Shown one piece after another: positions 53,101 to 64,000 of a stretch of 64,000 nt of DNA. Origin of the DNA: Onchocerca lupi (taxonomy: Eukaryota > Nematoda > Chromadorea > Rhabditida > Onchocercidae). The translations under genes were made by a program, and so were the position numbers. How positions within the stretch are numbered: position 1 is the first letter of the stretch; every line of letters starts with the position of its first letter. The notes beneath the pieces were generated by a model. The model saw only the letters and a program-made list of their open reading frames with translations. It was not told the DNA's origin and did no database searches. The stretch is from positions 186,001 through 250,000 of the forward strand of contig JAOVVO010000010.1 of assembly GCA_028564675.1 (NCBI GenBank), given 5' to 3'.

Positions 53101-56100
53101 AAAAACAGTGGAACAGGTGAGTTAAGAGTGCAGAATCGGTCAAGCTGAAAAAAAAATTTACTAAACAAAAATTTTCGAATTTTCACGAGTTCTTGCCTTC
53201 AAAAGAATTAACATGGAAAAACGGAAAAATATTTAAAACATACTGCCAAATAAATAAGCTTTAATCTTGAAATTCCCAATTATTTTTTAAATAAGATTTA
53301 CTATTTCTAATAATAAAAAAAATGATTAGAATTAAGGTCAGAATTATGATTAATTAAGTAATATTGTCGCTGTAAAGTAACTTGATAAATGTGAAACTAC
53401 ATTTCCTTAACTCTACTTCTCTGAGTTACGAGTTAAAATTACGGAAACTAGTTTTAAGAAAAAACAATAAAAGAAAATTAAAAAAAAGGGTGATTAAAAA
53501 AATACAACTCGTCTTTCATGTCTTCTAAAATGCAAGCAAAAATGTCCCAAAATTAGTTACGTTTTTTCACGTATTAATTTGTTTGTCCACGTGATAATCT
53601 ATGAAAAAAAATAATTAAATAATGAAAAAAAATTTTTACTAATGTCAGTCGTTTTTCTTCTTCACATCAGTTACAAAGCAGATATATCGAAATGCCTAAA
53701 TTGCTTTCTTTTTAATTTTAAATAAAATTTTTATCAAAATGTTTGTTGAATTTTCCTTACTATTAGAAATTTTCCTTACTTTAAAATTTCTTTATTTTTT
53801 CCTTAATTCACATTTTCCTCATCAGTATTGCAAAGTGATTCATGAAGTAAAATTTGATACAACTTAAAGAGAAGTCAAAAATTTATTCTTATTAGATCTG
53901 CCTAAGTATAATATCGTGAATCACTGATTTTCGGTCAATTTTACCTTTTTTTGCTCTTTTATAACTTCGAAAATGGTTATCGGGAGAGGTCTGCTTCAAA
54001 GTTTTTAATATATCCCTACACGATTTTCAAGCAATAGGCCATGATGAAATACTATATTTTCTTTATCTAAGCTTCAAATTATGAGAAAAGTTCTAAGGGA
54101 AATTTTCATCCATGCTTAAAAGTCAATGATTAGTCAATCCTTTTCGAAGGAACTTGCAAGAAAACTGCCATATATCCCTTAGATAGAGAATGTAATGTCA
54201 AGAAAATAGCCGGAATTGATTTTTGCGCTTTTAGGAAGAAACATTCATCTTTTGGAAGTCAGTTTGATGATTACTATTCAATTCCTATACCGATAAATAA
54301 TCACAATCGTGTGTTATTAAATAATTCAAACAGTCAAATGTCACCACTAGGAAGTTAGTGCGTGATTTAATCTACTAATTATGATCGTACCTGTTTACAT
54401 TAATAATCCAGATAACTCTATTAATTTAATATAATTTGCCAGGATTCCTGACAGATTATATGTGGAGATTTACTGCAGTATTTCACTGTTTTTGAATACT
54501 GAGTTTGAAATCTCTTCACTTTTGATCATAACTAGTTTTGAAAGTGATCTCTTTCGACATCCTTATTGCAAACTTCAGTTTTTTTTCAATAATATATTTT
54601 AAATTTAGCGTTTGAAGTTCTGAGATTCGCAAGTTTTACAGCTTTGATTCTCATTTCCTGCCTTCTCTGATTGAATGATTAAAATAAATGCTATCGCACA
54701 AATGGTGGATTTCCATCATTCAAAATAAAATATATGCCGACATTGTAAAAGATACCTGTTTGTTCTGCCACAAACAAAGCAGATTAGTGACTGAATACTT
54801 TTTTTAAAACAGTTTTCGGTTAAACTTAAATATATCAAATTTATTTCTGCTGATTTGACGGCTTCATTTATTCATGACTGATTATTCCATTTCTTACCAA
54901 CGATTGCTCTGTTTAATTGTAATTAAATATTGTTATGTGTACTGAAATAGTGTGTTCGATACTGAATAGTGCTATTATCCATTAGAATTTAACAACTTTT
55001 CAGCAGGTGGAAAAGCAAAAAATTTTTTAGCGCAGAAAATTTGAAGTGATTTAAATTAAAATGATGTGAAATATCTGCGAGAGAAAGTAACCAAAAAATC
55101 AAACTTCATTTTATTTGGTACTAGTCATAAATTAATTCTAGTAATTACTTCGGAAAAAATTATTTGAATGCCTAGGCTCTCAACACAGAAACTACCTTAT
55201 CATAACTTGACAATGATATAATTTTTCCAACTGGGGCTAAAGTATTTTTCTCATAGGATAATAACTTTTTTGCTCTTTCTTAATAGGAAATTCCTTGCAA
55301 ACAAATACGCATTAAATTATCCACTTCACATTTTGAATGATCTGAAATTTTTGTTTTGACTAATTGCTTTTTCGTTACAAAAACTCATCAATTCATACCT
55401 TCCAAATGAATTTAAGGCTAAAATGTTCAAATCATAAGGCTCATCAATGCATCACTAATTAACAAAATATCTATAATACATTTTACATATATGTAAGATG
55501 ATAACTTAAAATAAAAAGCAGAAAATGGCTTAATTCTGCTTTGAATGTTTAATTTGGCAAGTATTTTCATGTTTTGGTAGTGGGCGAAAATAATTTTGAT
55601 AAAATTTAATTTTGAATCAAAAATAAATTATTCCATTTTTGATGAATAAGAAGCAATGGAGTAGAAGAAAATGTTTGAAATCATGCAAATTGCTATCATA
55701 AGTCAAAATATTTATGATATAAACAGATTAAAATAACCAAAATATTTTTGTAATGTACAAATATTTCGGCGTAAACAAGTGATTTCATAATGTAAAATTG
55801 TTTTGATAATCAAAGTGTCTCCATCAACAAAATATTTCTCACATGATTCATCGTTTAAGATGAATGTAAGTGGAAGTTACGGTATCTAATGTAATTCTTC
55901 GTTTTTTTTTCTTTTCCTAGTGGCACTTTCAAACTTCATCAAGCTTAACTTCAATAGTTAACTTTAATCATTCATACGTAAATGTTCCGGTTTTATAATC
56001 AAGCTCACGTGCGATATCTAGAATATTGCAAGAATCTAGAATATTCTCACTATAGAAAGATTGTCAACGTGATTCAATTCAATTCTTTGCTCTGATCGAT

Positions 56101-59100
56101 ATTCTCTGGCAATACTTCCAAACTTTATCGATTTCCAATACCAATGCGCAGATTAACTTCCCTACTATCAAGAAATAAGTCCAAATTACCGCTTGTTTTA
56201 TCGATACTTCATCATAACAAAGACTTCATTGCACAACAAAATCATCTGTCCAAGTCCCGATCTCCAGCGAAAAACCTTTCAAACTCTTTCACGACAAATG
56301 CAATAAATTTCAACCTAAGGTTAACTGAACAGAATAGTATCTAATATTAATATATATGATATGCTGTGGTTTAATAATTCATTAAAGAAATACATTGTCG
56401 ATAATCTCTAGGATTTAAAATATCTGATTACCTTTATAATTCTTTTTGCACAGCTAGCTAAGATGACCAGAAGATCAATAACGATTGTTGCATAAAGCAT
56501 GAAATTTGCTGATCGAAGGTAGAAGAAACTTTTTTAAGCACTTAAACATTACTCGGCATTATCTATCTCAGCAACAGTAAAAATTTATCATTAATAAATC
56601 TCCATTCTTAATTTAGAAACGAACATGCTTGTGACTCTGTGGCGGGCTATTGAATAATGGCGCACTTTCTATCCTTTATTCTTATTATTACTTCATTAGT
56701 CGTGAATCTTTAAATTAATGCATCATTTTTTTCTGATTACTTCTGATTAATACATTCCCATCATCATTATTATTTTGAAGAAACTTTAAAACTTGAAAAC
56801 TTGTTTGAAAAAATTAAGATATAAGAAGTCAAAGCACTAATATCATATTGTTCACGAAGAATTTCAGATTATAATTATTTTACAGTAATGCGAAAAAACT
56901 TTCACATACTAATTTCCGCAACTGTTTCTCCTCATTACTTTAGACTGGATAAATTCCAAATTGAAGAATTATTTTTGCAAATAACTTTTATTCGCATTCA
57001 AACACATAATCTACTGTTGTTACTACGCGATTGTCAACAAATCGGAAGCCGTTATTATTTTAATTGTGGTTGATCTGCATAATACGTGATCAAGATTATG
57101 ATTATACTCGTCAAAATTTTGAAAGCGGATAATGAGTTAACGAGCGTAATGAGTGTAACTGACTCATTCCTTATTCTTACTAATTACTTATTTCTTTACT
57201 CACCTTACTTAATTTTGAAAGCATCTTACTTACTCATTACTCAAAGCTATCTACATGAGCCTTATAATCATTCATTTTCGTTCATACAAATAGCTTTTTC
57301 ATTTAAAATAATAAATATGCTCGGATGTTTTCAAATTTTTTTTAAAAACGAGACTGATCCTCACATTCAGAAAGCTTAGTCGATTTGTATGTAACAAATG
57401 AATTAACTAGACTAATTTTTCAAAAGCTCAAATCTTATCAACATTTTCTTCACTTCCAATGAACCAATTCTATCCATTTTATTATCGTGCTACCATGAAA
57501 TTGAAAGCATGTCAAGAAAAGTTTATGCTTTTCTGCATAAGGTGTAATTAAATGGGAAAATGAAAACAACTTGGGAAACAAGATGTATAGCAACTTTGTT
57601 CATCCTTAATATTGTCAATATTGCCATTGCTATAGGATAGATAATGTCCATTAGAGCTTAATTAATTACAATAGCTTAGTTTGGATTAACTAGAAAAAAC
57701 AGTGATCGGTCGGATTTTCATGTCTAAAAGTATTCTGTGATGAAAACATAATAGATTGATCAATCTGATAGTTCAAAAAATATGAAAGCAAAAGATTTAT
57801 TTAAAATATGGGAAAAAAAAGTAGAATAATTTTGTTATCTGTTTATGAACTGATGTTAAATTTTGAAGTTTACTTATAAGTTGATTTCAAAGCGGCTACT
57901 CTTGTCAGATTCTTTATAAATAAAAATCAGTTGGTAAACCGATCAAAATCACAAAAATGATATGGAACAGTAATTTCGTAACGCAACCAAAAGAGAAAAC
58001 AGATTTAAAACAAAAATCCTGAATCAGCTAAAAAAGCTAACCTTTGATGATTTCAGAATGCACAAAAATGAATTTCCGGAGCCGAATGGTATCGCTGATT
58101 GGCTACTATTCTCATTGCAATCGCACCAAATCGATAGTTGTCCCGATATTCGTTGCCCATTAGCATATCTAAACTGAATTAAAAATAAATTTCATATAAT
58201 TATTAGATCAGTCCTGCAATTAAAAATCAATCATTACTGTAAATCATAAACATAAATTCATAAATTCGAATATGAATACTGATGACTATTGTAATTAATG
58301 CATCGGATCAATATTATGTTTACTTCTGATAACTATTTCGGTTAGCTGATAATTTCTAAGGAAATTCTACCTGGCTAGCACATCTATTTCATACAAATCA
58401 AAATCACCAGTTTCCTTGGCCAGAACATGAACGATAAACGGTAATAAGTCTGGAAGATATGTTTTTAACAATAAATTTAGACGTAAAATTTGCTGATACC
58501 AATATTCTGGAATTTCCATATTTTATTCTTATCTTTAAGTAGATTTTAGTTCTAATGGAGAACATATTATAATTTCTTCCGCTTAATGGAATCGATACAA
58601 ATTGTCGAGAAAAAGAACCAAACAGCTGTTTTCTTGATAAACTGGGCTGAAGGTCAATCAAAATTAAGAAAAAAAAATTCAGTACTAGAAAATACATCTT
58701 GTTTGTCCCTGAATTAAAATATCATAATCAAACAAAGAGTTATTACCGTATTTTTGCACTTGAAATGTAATTGAATAGGTATATGGCTTTTGACGATCCG
58801 GTCGTGCCACAATTTTCCATTCTCCAAAAGCCAAATGATCTGATAATTTAAATTCCACGGCAAGAAATCGATTATTAGAAATCGATCTGGTTTTATGTAT
58901 AAGTTCAAAACCATCCGGATTCTAAAAGTATTGAACTTTGTACTCAAAAACTTTTGCTAGCGTCTGCTATTAATACAAACTAAACAATTTTATAGGAAGT
59001 GCAATTATAAGATCTATCCGGAATTGTTTGTGTATTGAAAATGATTGTTTATGGTTGGTGATATCATGTCTAACGTTTTCCATAAAAATAATCTGACAAG

Positions 59101-60352
59101 TTAGCATTCCCACTGGATTAACAATTAAAAAATATTCCAGTTCTATGTACCACGAGTGCAAAATCCACTGGTTCATCGTACAACTTTCCGCTTGTAGTAA
59201 GTGGCAACGCTCGTACTTTAACTAAAACGCATATTTTTTAAATATTTTCTTAATATACTTAGCACTGGTTATTTTCATAATGAGAAACAAAAACTATTCA
59301 AACGTACTATGGAGACTCTTTTCTTTCGAGATATTAGATTAATTTCTCCTTCCAGCCTCTAATTTTCTTCTATAATCATATCCAAAATGTAGAAAAAATA
59401 ATGCTTTAAATGCTAAAGTTTATCGATGACTACTGTTCAATTTCAATCAAATTCTAAACAAGTATATGAAATTCATATACCAATATCAGTTGGCTTGTAA
59501 ACGGTTTTATCGGTCTGTAAATAAATATCCCTTAGATCGGGTGCACCCGGTATCATTCCTTCAAAAAATTCAGTGTCATTCTCAGCTCGAACCACTAACT
59601 GGTAGGAATCTGATCGTGCTGTTCCACCCGGTACAAAGAACTTCACACGATTCAACGATCCTACAATTAACATTAGTAATTGATGATATTTGTCTCCTTT
59701 TGGAATCTTTTCAACTGTAAATGATAACGTAAATGATTAATCTAAGTGATTACTTACATTAATCATTTACGAAATTTGCCTCACTCACATCATTTTAAAT
59801 GCAAATGATGATGAAATACATTGCTTCCGGAAACAAATAATAGCGGAAGTGATGAGAGTGTCCGGAATATCACTTACCAGCAATTTTCGCTTGTAATGTT
59901 TGCCGAAAAATCAAGGAAGAAGGTTGGGTAGCATGAATTTCCATGCTAATATCAACAAGCTTATTTGCGCTGCTTTGGGTAGTTATTAACACCTCATTGG
60001 TTGCATTCCATCTAAACATTGATTGTGTCACAACTAAAGGTTTCCTGCAAAAAGTTGACAATTAATATGCAATGAAGAATGAAATAAGGTATTTCAGGCA
60101 TATCCCTTAATACATATTTGTAACAGAAATTTCCAACAACTCGGATTGAGAAAATGAGAAAAAAATCTCCATATCTGTAGAATTACAATGAAAATTTTCG
60201 TGAAATTTCTTATAAATGCAACATTACATATCACAAATGACACTGGACAGCTAAATATCTATTGAATTGACAGAAGAATATTGATTTACTTACTGTTCAA
60301 TTTGGTGAAATTTGATCAGAAATAAAATACAAATAAATAAGATCATAGCCAT
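32179..60352 (-). CDS. tep-1: Complement C3/C5-like TEP/alpha-2-macroglobulin family protein, no thioester motif
   Basis: About 36 exons, read right to left: 60352-60294, 60044-59878, 59660-59481, 59221-59151, 58921-58747, 58449-58371, 58168-58042, 43734-43513, 43235-43053, 42023-41838, 41496-41326, 41191-41144, 41101-40976, 40899-40788, 40558-40482, 40123-39889, 39536-39287, 39100-38964, 38750-38627, 38485-38347, 38059-37952, 37853-37635, 37159-36984, 36778-36698, 36590-36437, 36224-36118, 35752-about 35590, 35500-35354, 34760-34567, 34330-34240, 33998-33921, 33808-33697, 33395-33204, 33060-32932, 32522-32408 and 32281-32179; about 1,680 residues. It starts with a signal peptide (MAMILFICILFLIKF). 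MG1/MG2 follow (DIYLQTDKTVYKPTD), then MG3 (YANGQRISGQLSIWC), MG4-6, RQYFPEVWLFEDYNLG entering MG7, a CUB, a TED-like helical domain (GSLNLANLESFSLT), MG8 and a Cys-rich netrin/C345C domain (about 1510-1678). GCGEQ is absent near residue 990. Two joins are unresolved: the donor of the 40558-40482 exon and the donor of the exon ending near 35590. The intron after 33921 has a GC donor (GCAAGT). The family acts outside the cell in innate recognition or protease capture. The symbol is a family guess. Confidence 0.88.
46250..52703 (-). CDS. Nested gene, unrecognised protein of about 497 residues
   Basis: Four exons join perfectly in phase: 52703-52022, 50223-49985, 49874-49738 and 46685-46250 (stop). 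The protein begins with a Cys-containing stretch (GCVCFVISEQPN, LKCFFAQSSS), has a Thr/Ala/Ser-rich part, an acidic low-complexity run (GGNDDDNNHADNEDDEE), then EWTPQYSSSLSIFATL. Exons 2-4 give RPGTRPLPTTAFLLKQI, FLNLPAPYHLLPDTPYF, APIVPPPTR, IQQRIINRYLASMKMDDE, a helical ARYERECYEQLY and a Cys/Ser tail. No transmembrane segment is seen. The first exon is open back to an acceptor (ATGTTAG at about 52704-52710) with no ATG there, so either an upstream exon is missing or translation starts at an internal ATG: MLKCFFAQ (about 52631) or MSDFTAIS. I know no family for it. It is not a TEP exon set, because it has its own stop and TEP exons splice around it. Confidence 0.65.
48766..49122. repeat. Pair of diverged direct repeats in nested-gene intron
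   Basis: Segments at about 48766-48818 and 49066-49120 share TTTACTCATAATGCTAAAAA followed by CAAAGC and similar left flanks, 300 bp apart. They are non-coding and probably an old duplication. Confidence 0.55.
59728..59771. repeat. Inverted repeat with 14-bp perfect arms in TEP intron 2
   Basis: CGTAAATGATTAAT (59728-59741) is the exact reverse complement of 59758-59771, with a 16-base spacer. A partial third copy (GTAAATGAT) lies at about 59718. It is in the intron between TEP exons 2 and 3. Confidence 0.8.
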
Positions 60353-63300
60353 CCTTCCGGCTTTTCGCTCCTTCAGTTCTCTGTGATATATAATGAATGA
60401 TTAGATGCTGAATAATAGGTCGAATAATCAGGCTTTTAATATATATTTGGTGGCCATAACTGGGTGAATTTTTTGCAAAATGCCATTTTTCTAAAAATGC
60501 ATTAACATTTGTTAATAATGCATTCTGCTTTTTCGATAATGATTTGAATTCCCAATCCTTTTAATTCATTGCAATTATATTTGGAAAGCGAAAAAGATAA
60601 AAAAAGCTTAAGTAAACAAATTTTTCTGAAATGATATTAAAACACAAAAGAATGCCTATCATTCTACGAAAAAAAAAATATACAATTAAATGCTGAAAAT
60701 TACGCCTTTCATGAACTTCTAATTTCTTGACACCATAGATTTACAATCACACAAGCAATTTAATAAAAAAGTGAAGAACCGATTAGTAAATAAAATATCC
60801 GTCGATCGATAGAAAGTGTCGGCAAACCAGTCCATCCTTGTGTAAATTTAAAAAAAAAGACCTTTCAAGATGATGTAAAATTCGTAGCACTGCATGAATT
60901 CACGAAAAACCCGACAAAACAGTTTGGAATAACAAATGTAGGAATTCTACAACATTCCCCGCATCATACTGATTGTAAAAAATTTTATATCACTCACTTT
61001 CCTTCCGATTTTTAAATTTTTCGCATTTTTAAAGTTAGGAATTTGATTTTGAAAATAATCAGTTTAAGTACAAACAGTTTAAACAATCAAGAGAAACGAA
61101 ATGCAAGACCGAGATCAAGTCCCAGAGCCTTTGAAATACAAAACAATTCCACGCATGCTAAAAACTTTTACGTAAAATTACCGAATATTTCCAAATATAG
61201 TTTAAATCAAATATCAGTTTGTATCAAATATAGTTTAAATTATCTCTGGCTTATTGCCATTTTCATCAAATTTATCCAGTTATTCAATTGGCACATAAAC
61301 CTAATTTTAAAAACACGGCTAATTCTAAAAGTATCACCGATTTTGTGCTTTGAATTTAAATTTTATTTCAATACTGCTCCAAAAAAAAATTGCTATGTGC
61401 AGAATTTTTAGTCCTAAAATGAAAGAAAGTATTGTGATGGATGCAACTGAAAACATATAAAGAATTTCATAGTGAATTGTGAGCATATTTTATCTGATAG
61501 CTTGTGAAAATAGATCATTGTAGGCAGCAAAAATATTTTAAAAATTGTAGAAATTTTCAGAATTTTCAAAAGTGACATTCGAAAATCAAGAACTGATAAA
61601 TACAATAAGATTGATATGGTTGATATTTTCTTTTCATTTCACTGATCTAATCATTTTCATAAAGTTAATAATTACTACATGTGTATAAAAGTACAGGAAC
61701 ATTATAGAAAATTAAATGGGCCACAAATTTAAGTATAAAACAAAAGATGTTAGTTAGTAAATGGGAAGAAGTATGATATCAGTCGGAATATCAATTTCCT
61801 CGGACCATTTTACCATGAAAAAAAAATCAGAAAAATGATCCGAAATGATAGGGAATTACAAAGGTAATCAGTAGAGTGAAAATGTTGCGATATAAATTGT
61901 TGATATCATTCTTAGGCCTTCCCGATTGTTGAATTATCGATTTCAAATCAGATATATGGGATCAATTGCGGATAAATTTGCTTAGCAGAAGGTCGACCTG
62001 GTTTGCATAATGAACTGTGGCGCATCTACGGTTCAGATGAATTCTGAATTGTGATTTCAAGTAAAATAATTGGAAGATTAATGATACTTAGTGCATCGAC
62101 CAAATAAGGTAAGTTCTATTTTCAAAGAAAGTAAATTCGCATCAAAACTTCCAATATTATTTTCTTATATCATCAGTAAATGGCAATTCTTTATTGAAAT
62201 CAGAAAGGAGCAATGAACGAATTAGGAAAAAGAGGAACTAGAATGATCTAATTCACCTGGTGACCTTTCACTACTTAATGAGATAAGAGTAACTGCTGCT
62301 GAAATCGGAGTACTACTAATTTCATAACAGTAAATTGACTTCAAAAACCACTCATTACAATAAGCAATAATTTCCGTATTTTTTAGAGACAAAAATTTTT
62401 GAAATTGAGGAAGTGAGGAAATCTATCCATAAAAAAAACATAATTTTCCTGTGATTATGATCTCAACTAAGAATGAAATTGTTCAAATGCATTACCTGCT
62501 AACGAAAAATAATTACATCATTCTTGCTCTCAAACTCCTGAAACTTATCTCAAAAAAGATTACTGTAGCAAAAGAAAGTACACTGCCTATAATGCAAGAA
62601 GTCCTTATCCATTTCTCTTCAAGCCTAAGCTTAAGCAACAACATAAAATCATTATATTTACTTACTTTATTATTACATTTTTTTTTTTATTAAAATTCTC
62701 ATATTGAACATGTCTTTAAACATAAAATAGAACGCTCAGACACATCGGCAAATCAAAGTTAACGAATATATTCTCAACTTTTTTTATTGCAGTATTATAT
62801 TTACAATAACTTTTCGAATTTTCAGCAGAACAGCAATCGTTTATACATAACACAAGGTAGAAGATTCATAAGTGATTCATAAATACGAACGATAGGAGAT
62901 ATGATAATGGAAAGAGAAGAGCTAGGTCTTTGATGAGAGGTGTTGCGGATAGTAAATGTGACGCAGGTAATATGATACACCCATCCGTTTATATTACCTG
63001 CGTCGTATTTATTCGTTTATATTTAAACTATTTTGTAGTTTTCTATCATATTCAAAAATTTATCACATGAAATTTATGACAAATTAGTGTACAGAATATA
63101 AAGGTAATAGTGAAATGAATGAGAATAGAGATAGAAGAAAACACTTTTCTGAATCTTTTGCATCATATTTTCGTTCCATAAAATCCCTCCCGCTTGAATC
63201 TGAAATATTTCAAGTAATCTTTAGTGATGGAACTATGTGTTTCGACTTTCCATATTTATCGACAACTTCTTGGACTCTATTACACAACATTCTAATGCTG

Positions 63301-64000
63301 GCATTGATCAAACTGTGATTTATAAGTGGTCAGCAATTTCTTTAAAATATAATCAAGGCATTTAAAAGAATATTTTGCTTATTTCTGAATTTTTATACCA
63401 TACTTTTATCATTTTAAAGTTCATTCTTTAATATGATCTTTCATAAACTCAATAACACAGAAATAGTTTTTATAAACATTTTCTAAACTGGCCTTGAGGG
63501 AAATAAATGTAATAGAAAGAATCAAACATCAACATCACCATAAACTATTTCGTAGATTAAAATCAGGCAGTTGATATATTAATGTGACACACTACACTAT
63601 CCAATTTCTGACCCTTTTGCATAATTTAAGAGATTGCAACACGGATCGCACCAAGAGTAATAATATAAACAAAGTTGCAACTGAAATAACAAATCAGTAA
63701 GCAACAAGATGTCCTAAGATTACTCATTTGCTTAACACATTTTCGTATTAGTATATCTGAATAAAACTGCCTACCTTGATGTGAGTAGTGATGAAAGGAA
63801 AAAAAAGATCAAAACTTCATTATCGAGTTAATCTACCTTTAATTTTTATAAATTTATTCCATAGCTCCATTTCCATTTTTTTTATTCATTTCTTCACTCC
63901 TTGTCAGATAATCTGATTATACTGATTAAGAAACTCGTCAGTTTTACCAGGCATCTGTTTTGTCTTCTTCCTCATTTCTACTCTAATAACATTGTCAAAC
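60353..64000. other. Upstream region of the TEP gene, no gene supported
   Basis: 3.6 kb, AT-rich. It should include the promoter of the minus-strand TEP gene. The longest open frame (61043-61411, plus) is Asn/Lys/Ile-rich, unspliced and without recognisable motifs; I read it as noise. The frame at 63115-63318 is treated the same way. A 17-base direct repeat (AAATATAGTTTAAAT core, about 61191-61207 and 61224-61240) and an inverted repeat at 62954-63010 are the only structures seen. Confidence 0.5.
62954..63010. repeat. Inverted repeat with 20-bp arms
   Basis: GACGCAGGTAATAT (62960-62973) exactly mirrors 62991-63004. Extending outward six bases adds only two mismatches, giving 20-bp arms around a 17-base loop. 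It lies 2.6 kb upstream of the TEP start in otherwise empty sequence. A small-RNA hairpin or a fold-back element are both possible. Confidence 0.8.

Larger units (their letters stand above)
43735..58041 (-). other. 14.3-kb TEP intron hosting a nested gene
   Basis: The donor after AAG at 58042 (AAG|GTTAGC) and the acceptor TTTTCAG before 43734 are both phase 0, and the spliced protein continues the MG3-MG4 fold (a Cys-containing strand followed by LVKLTAEVLDQGTG). All other TEP introns are far shorter. Stretches without any supported exon inside it are 43735-46249, 46686-49737 (nested-gene intron) and 52704-58041. Confidence 0.8.

Noticed and set aside
56144..56344. 66-codon plus-strand Ser/Asn/Lys frame within the TEP intron
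   Set aside because: No splice signals or motif; chance frame.
61043..61411. 122-codon plus-strand frame upstream of TEP
   Set aside because: Asn/Lys/Ile-rich, unspliced, no recognisable domain; expected by chance at this AT content.
1..64000. tRNA, rRNA, CRISPR or bacterial-type operon features
   Set aside because: No cloverleaf with a GGTTCGA-type arm, no rRNA-like conserved blocks and no spaced repeats were seen; the window is spliced eukaryotic DNA.

Overview
This window looks like nuclear DNA of a nematode, most probably a filarial or other clade III worm. It is strongly AT-rich. Every gene is split by introns from 42 bp to several kb with TTTTCAG/TTTTAG-like acceptors, and several start codons sit just behind an unpaired acceptor, as expected for spliced-leader trans-splicing. 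The best-conserved products have clear animal counterparts. There is no bacterial or organellar signature. The species assignment is inference; I rebuilt exons by hand from reading frame, splice consensus and phase.

Layout. The left half (about 2.5-29.6 kb) carries five plus-strand genes in a row: an unrecognised Ser/Pro-rich scaffold-like protein with two possible 3' exons (2589-5561); an hnRNP F/H-type splicing factor with three quasi-RRMs (hrpf-1, 8072-13140); a PUS1-type tRNA pseudouridine synthase (pus-1, 14561-21102, first coding exon not found); leucine carboxyl methyltransferase 1, which methylates the PP2A C-terminus (lcmt-1, 22527-25105); and an uncharacterised Rossmann-fold methyltransferase (26151-29638). 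An intron of hrpf-1 holds a decayed RTE-type retrotransposon fragment. Perfect or near-perfect inverted repeats lie at 1223-1297, 15037-15075 and 62954-63010.

The right half (32179-60352) is one very large minus-strand gene of about 36 exons encoding a secreted complement C3/C5-like thioester-containing-protein (TEP/alpha-2-macroglobulin) family member of about 1,680 residues: signal peptide, MG domains, CUB, TED-like helical domain, MG8 and a C-terminal netrin-like (C345C) domain. The GCGEQ thioester motif is not present where it should be, so the protein resembles C5 in this respect. Between its 7th and 8th exons is a 14.3-kb intron, and inside that intron, on the same strand, lies a complete four-exon open gene (46250-52703) encoding about 497 residues of a protein I do not recognise.

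How the genes relate: the plus-strand row is RNA processing (hrpf-1), RNA modification (pus-1) and methylation (lcmt-1, orphan methyltransferase). Spacings of 1.0-1.4 kb are long for a nematode operon, so co-transcription is only a possibility. The TEP gene converges tail-to-tail with this row across a 2.5-kb gap. The last 3.6 kb (60.4-64 kb) is the upstream region of the TEP gene and shows no gene I can support.
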